Of a stretch of DNA of 15,637 bases, positions 15,185 through 15,637 are shown one piece after another. The DNA is from Vulcanimicrobiota bacterium. GTDB lineage: Bacteria; Vulcanimicrobiota; Vulcanimicrobiia; Vulcanimicrobiales; Vulcanimicrobiaceae. The stretch covers positions 1-15,637 of the forward strand of contig JASHXG010000053.1 of NCBI GenBank assembly GCA_030043675.1, given 5' to 3'. The notes under the pieces are model-generated. The model had not been told where the DNA came from, searched no databases, and worked only from the letters and a program-made list of their open reading frames with translations. A program made the translations under genes and the position numbers. The stretch's first letter is position 1; every line of letters begins with the position of its first letter.

Positions 15185-15637
15185 CTAAGCAACCACCGCC
15201 TTGCGCCGAAGGTCGGCGACGATGTCCGGCAAGAGGGCCAGGACCCGGTCGATCTCATCGGGGCGAGTCGTGGCGCCGAGCGAAAAGCGGATGACGCCGG
15301 TCTGCCAGCGCGCCTGCTCGCCAAGTGCCGCGATGACGTGACTGGGCTCGAGCGTGCCGGAGGTGCAGGCGCTCCCGGCCGAAACCGCGACCCCTGCCAG
15401 GTCCAGACGGATAAGCAGCGCCTCCGACTCGACCTCGGCAAAGCTGACGTTCAGAATCTTGGCGAAGCGCGGGGCGCCTCCGCCGTTCACCCGGACGTCG
15501 GGGATCGTCGCACAGATGCCCGTCTCGAGGCGGTCGCGCAGCTGCGCGATCCGCGGCGCCCGCTCCGGCTCCTCGGCTACGGCGAGCTCGAGCGCGCGCG
15601 CCAAGCCGGCGATGCCGAGCACGTTCTCGGTGCCCGA
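15185..15637 (-). CDS. Cysteine desulfurase (NifS/IscS type), C-terminal part
   Basis: The frame is open to the window edge, so only the last 150 residues are seen. They begin SGTENVLGIAGLARALELA, a signature of group I NifS/IscS desulfurases, and include the catalytic cysteine loop SAGSACTSGTLEPSHVIAALG (Cys codon at 15365-15367). The end reads IRFSLGATTRPDEIDRVLALLPDIV. The enzyme removes sulfur from cysteine with pyridoxal phosphate to supply iron-sulfur clusters or tRNA thiolation; the PLP lysine lies outside the window. Group II SufS proteins lack this extended cysteine loop. The next gene on the same strand starts 53 bases downstream. Whether this gene is cotranscribed with the stress module is not shown. 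mnmA, a frequent neighbour, is not in the window. Confidence 0.95.
   Translation of the reverse strand, partial: SGTENVLGIAGLARALELAVAEEPERAPRIAQLRDRLETGICATIPDVRVNGGGAPRFAKILNVSFAEVESEALLIRLDLAGVAVSAGSACTSGTLEPSHVIAALGEQARWQTGVIRFSLGATTRPDEIDRVLALLPDIVADLRRKAVVA

Noticed and set aside
15169..15193. Possible SigB-type promoter before the DUF948 gene (GTTGCT-N13-GGGGAA on the minus strand).
   Set aside because: It matches the GTTTAA/GGGTAT consensus at only 3 and 4 of 6 positions, so I do not annotate it.
1..15637. tRNA genes, CRISPR arrays, insertion sequences or phage genes.
   Set aside because: I saw no cloverleaf-like sequence, spaced direct repeats, transposase or terminal inverted repeats. 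Nearly all bases belong to the listed genes.

Overview
The window is GC-rich, densely packed bacterial chromosome with no mobile element, CRISPR array, tRNA or rRNA that I can see. It has two blocks that meet tail to tail at about 6577-6580. The gene content (a sigma-B type partner-switching module, a TreS-maltokinase fusion, BlaI/M56 sensing, many GTG and TTG starts, and 4-nt stop/start overlaps) suggests a Terrabacteria-like lineage. Candidatus Eremiobacterota (WPS-2) is my best guess, but this is inference and not proven by the sequence.

Left block, + strand (1-6580): a trehalose operon. It starts inside a trehalose synthase-maltokinase fusion (TreS-Mak), followed by malto-oligosyltrehalose trehalohydrolase (treZ) and malto-oligosyltrehalose synthase (treY). 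Each junction is an ATGA overlap. TreY and TreZ release trehalose from alpha-glucan. TreS and Mak interconvert trehalose and maltose and phosphorylate maltose, which in other bacteria feeds GlgE glucan synthesis. The operon therefore encodes both directions between glucan and trehalose. No treX or glgE lies in the window.

Right block, - strand (15637 down to 6577), in order of transcription: the 3' part of a NifS/IscS-type cysteine desulfurase; a DUF948 (YtxG-like) membrane protein; a YtxH-family protein; rsbV, rsbW and a SigB/SigF-type sigma factor; alaS; an exported protein of unknown function; a polytopic GT-C-like membrane protein; then a separately promoted blaI-type repressor and an M56 membrane metallopeptidase carrying a TonB-C-like periplasmic domain. 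The DUF948-ytxH-rsbV-rsbW-sigB stretch joins the partner-switch regulator to homologues of ytxG and ytxH, which belong to the sigma-B regulon in Bacillus subtilis.

The main points to follow up are: (1) a clear promoter before blaI (TTGACA-17-TATGCT) flanked by two near-identical operator-like boxes 42 bp apart; (2) an RsbW whose conserved N-box Asn is replaced by Ala; (3) the YtxG/YtxH-RsbV/RsbW/SigB cluster; (4) a BlaR1-like protein whose beta-lactam sensor is replaced by a TonB-C-like domain with a cysteine pair; (5) hairpins at translational junctions, one placing the treS-mak stop and treZ start in its loop and one able to sequester the alaS ribosome-binding site.

No stretch longer than 300 bases lacks a gene. 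The largest gaps are 8229-8317 (blaI promoter/operators), 15132-15184 (nothing convincing) and 12780-12821 (alaS leader).
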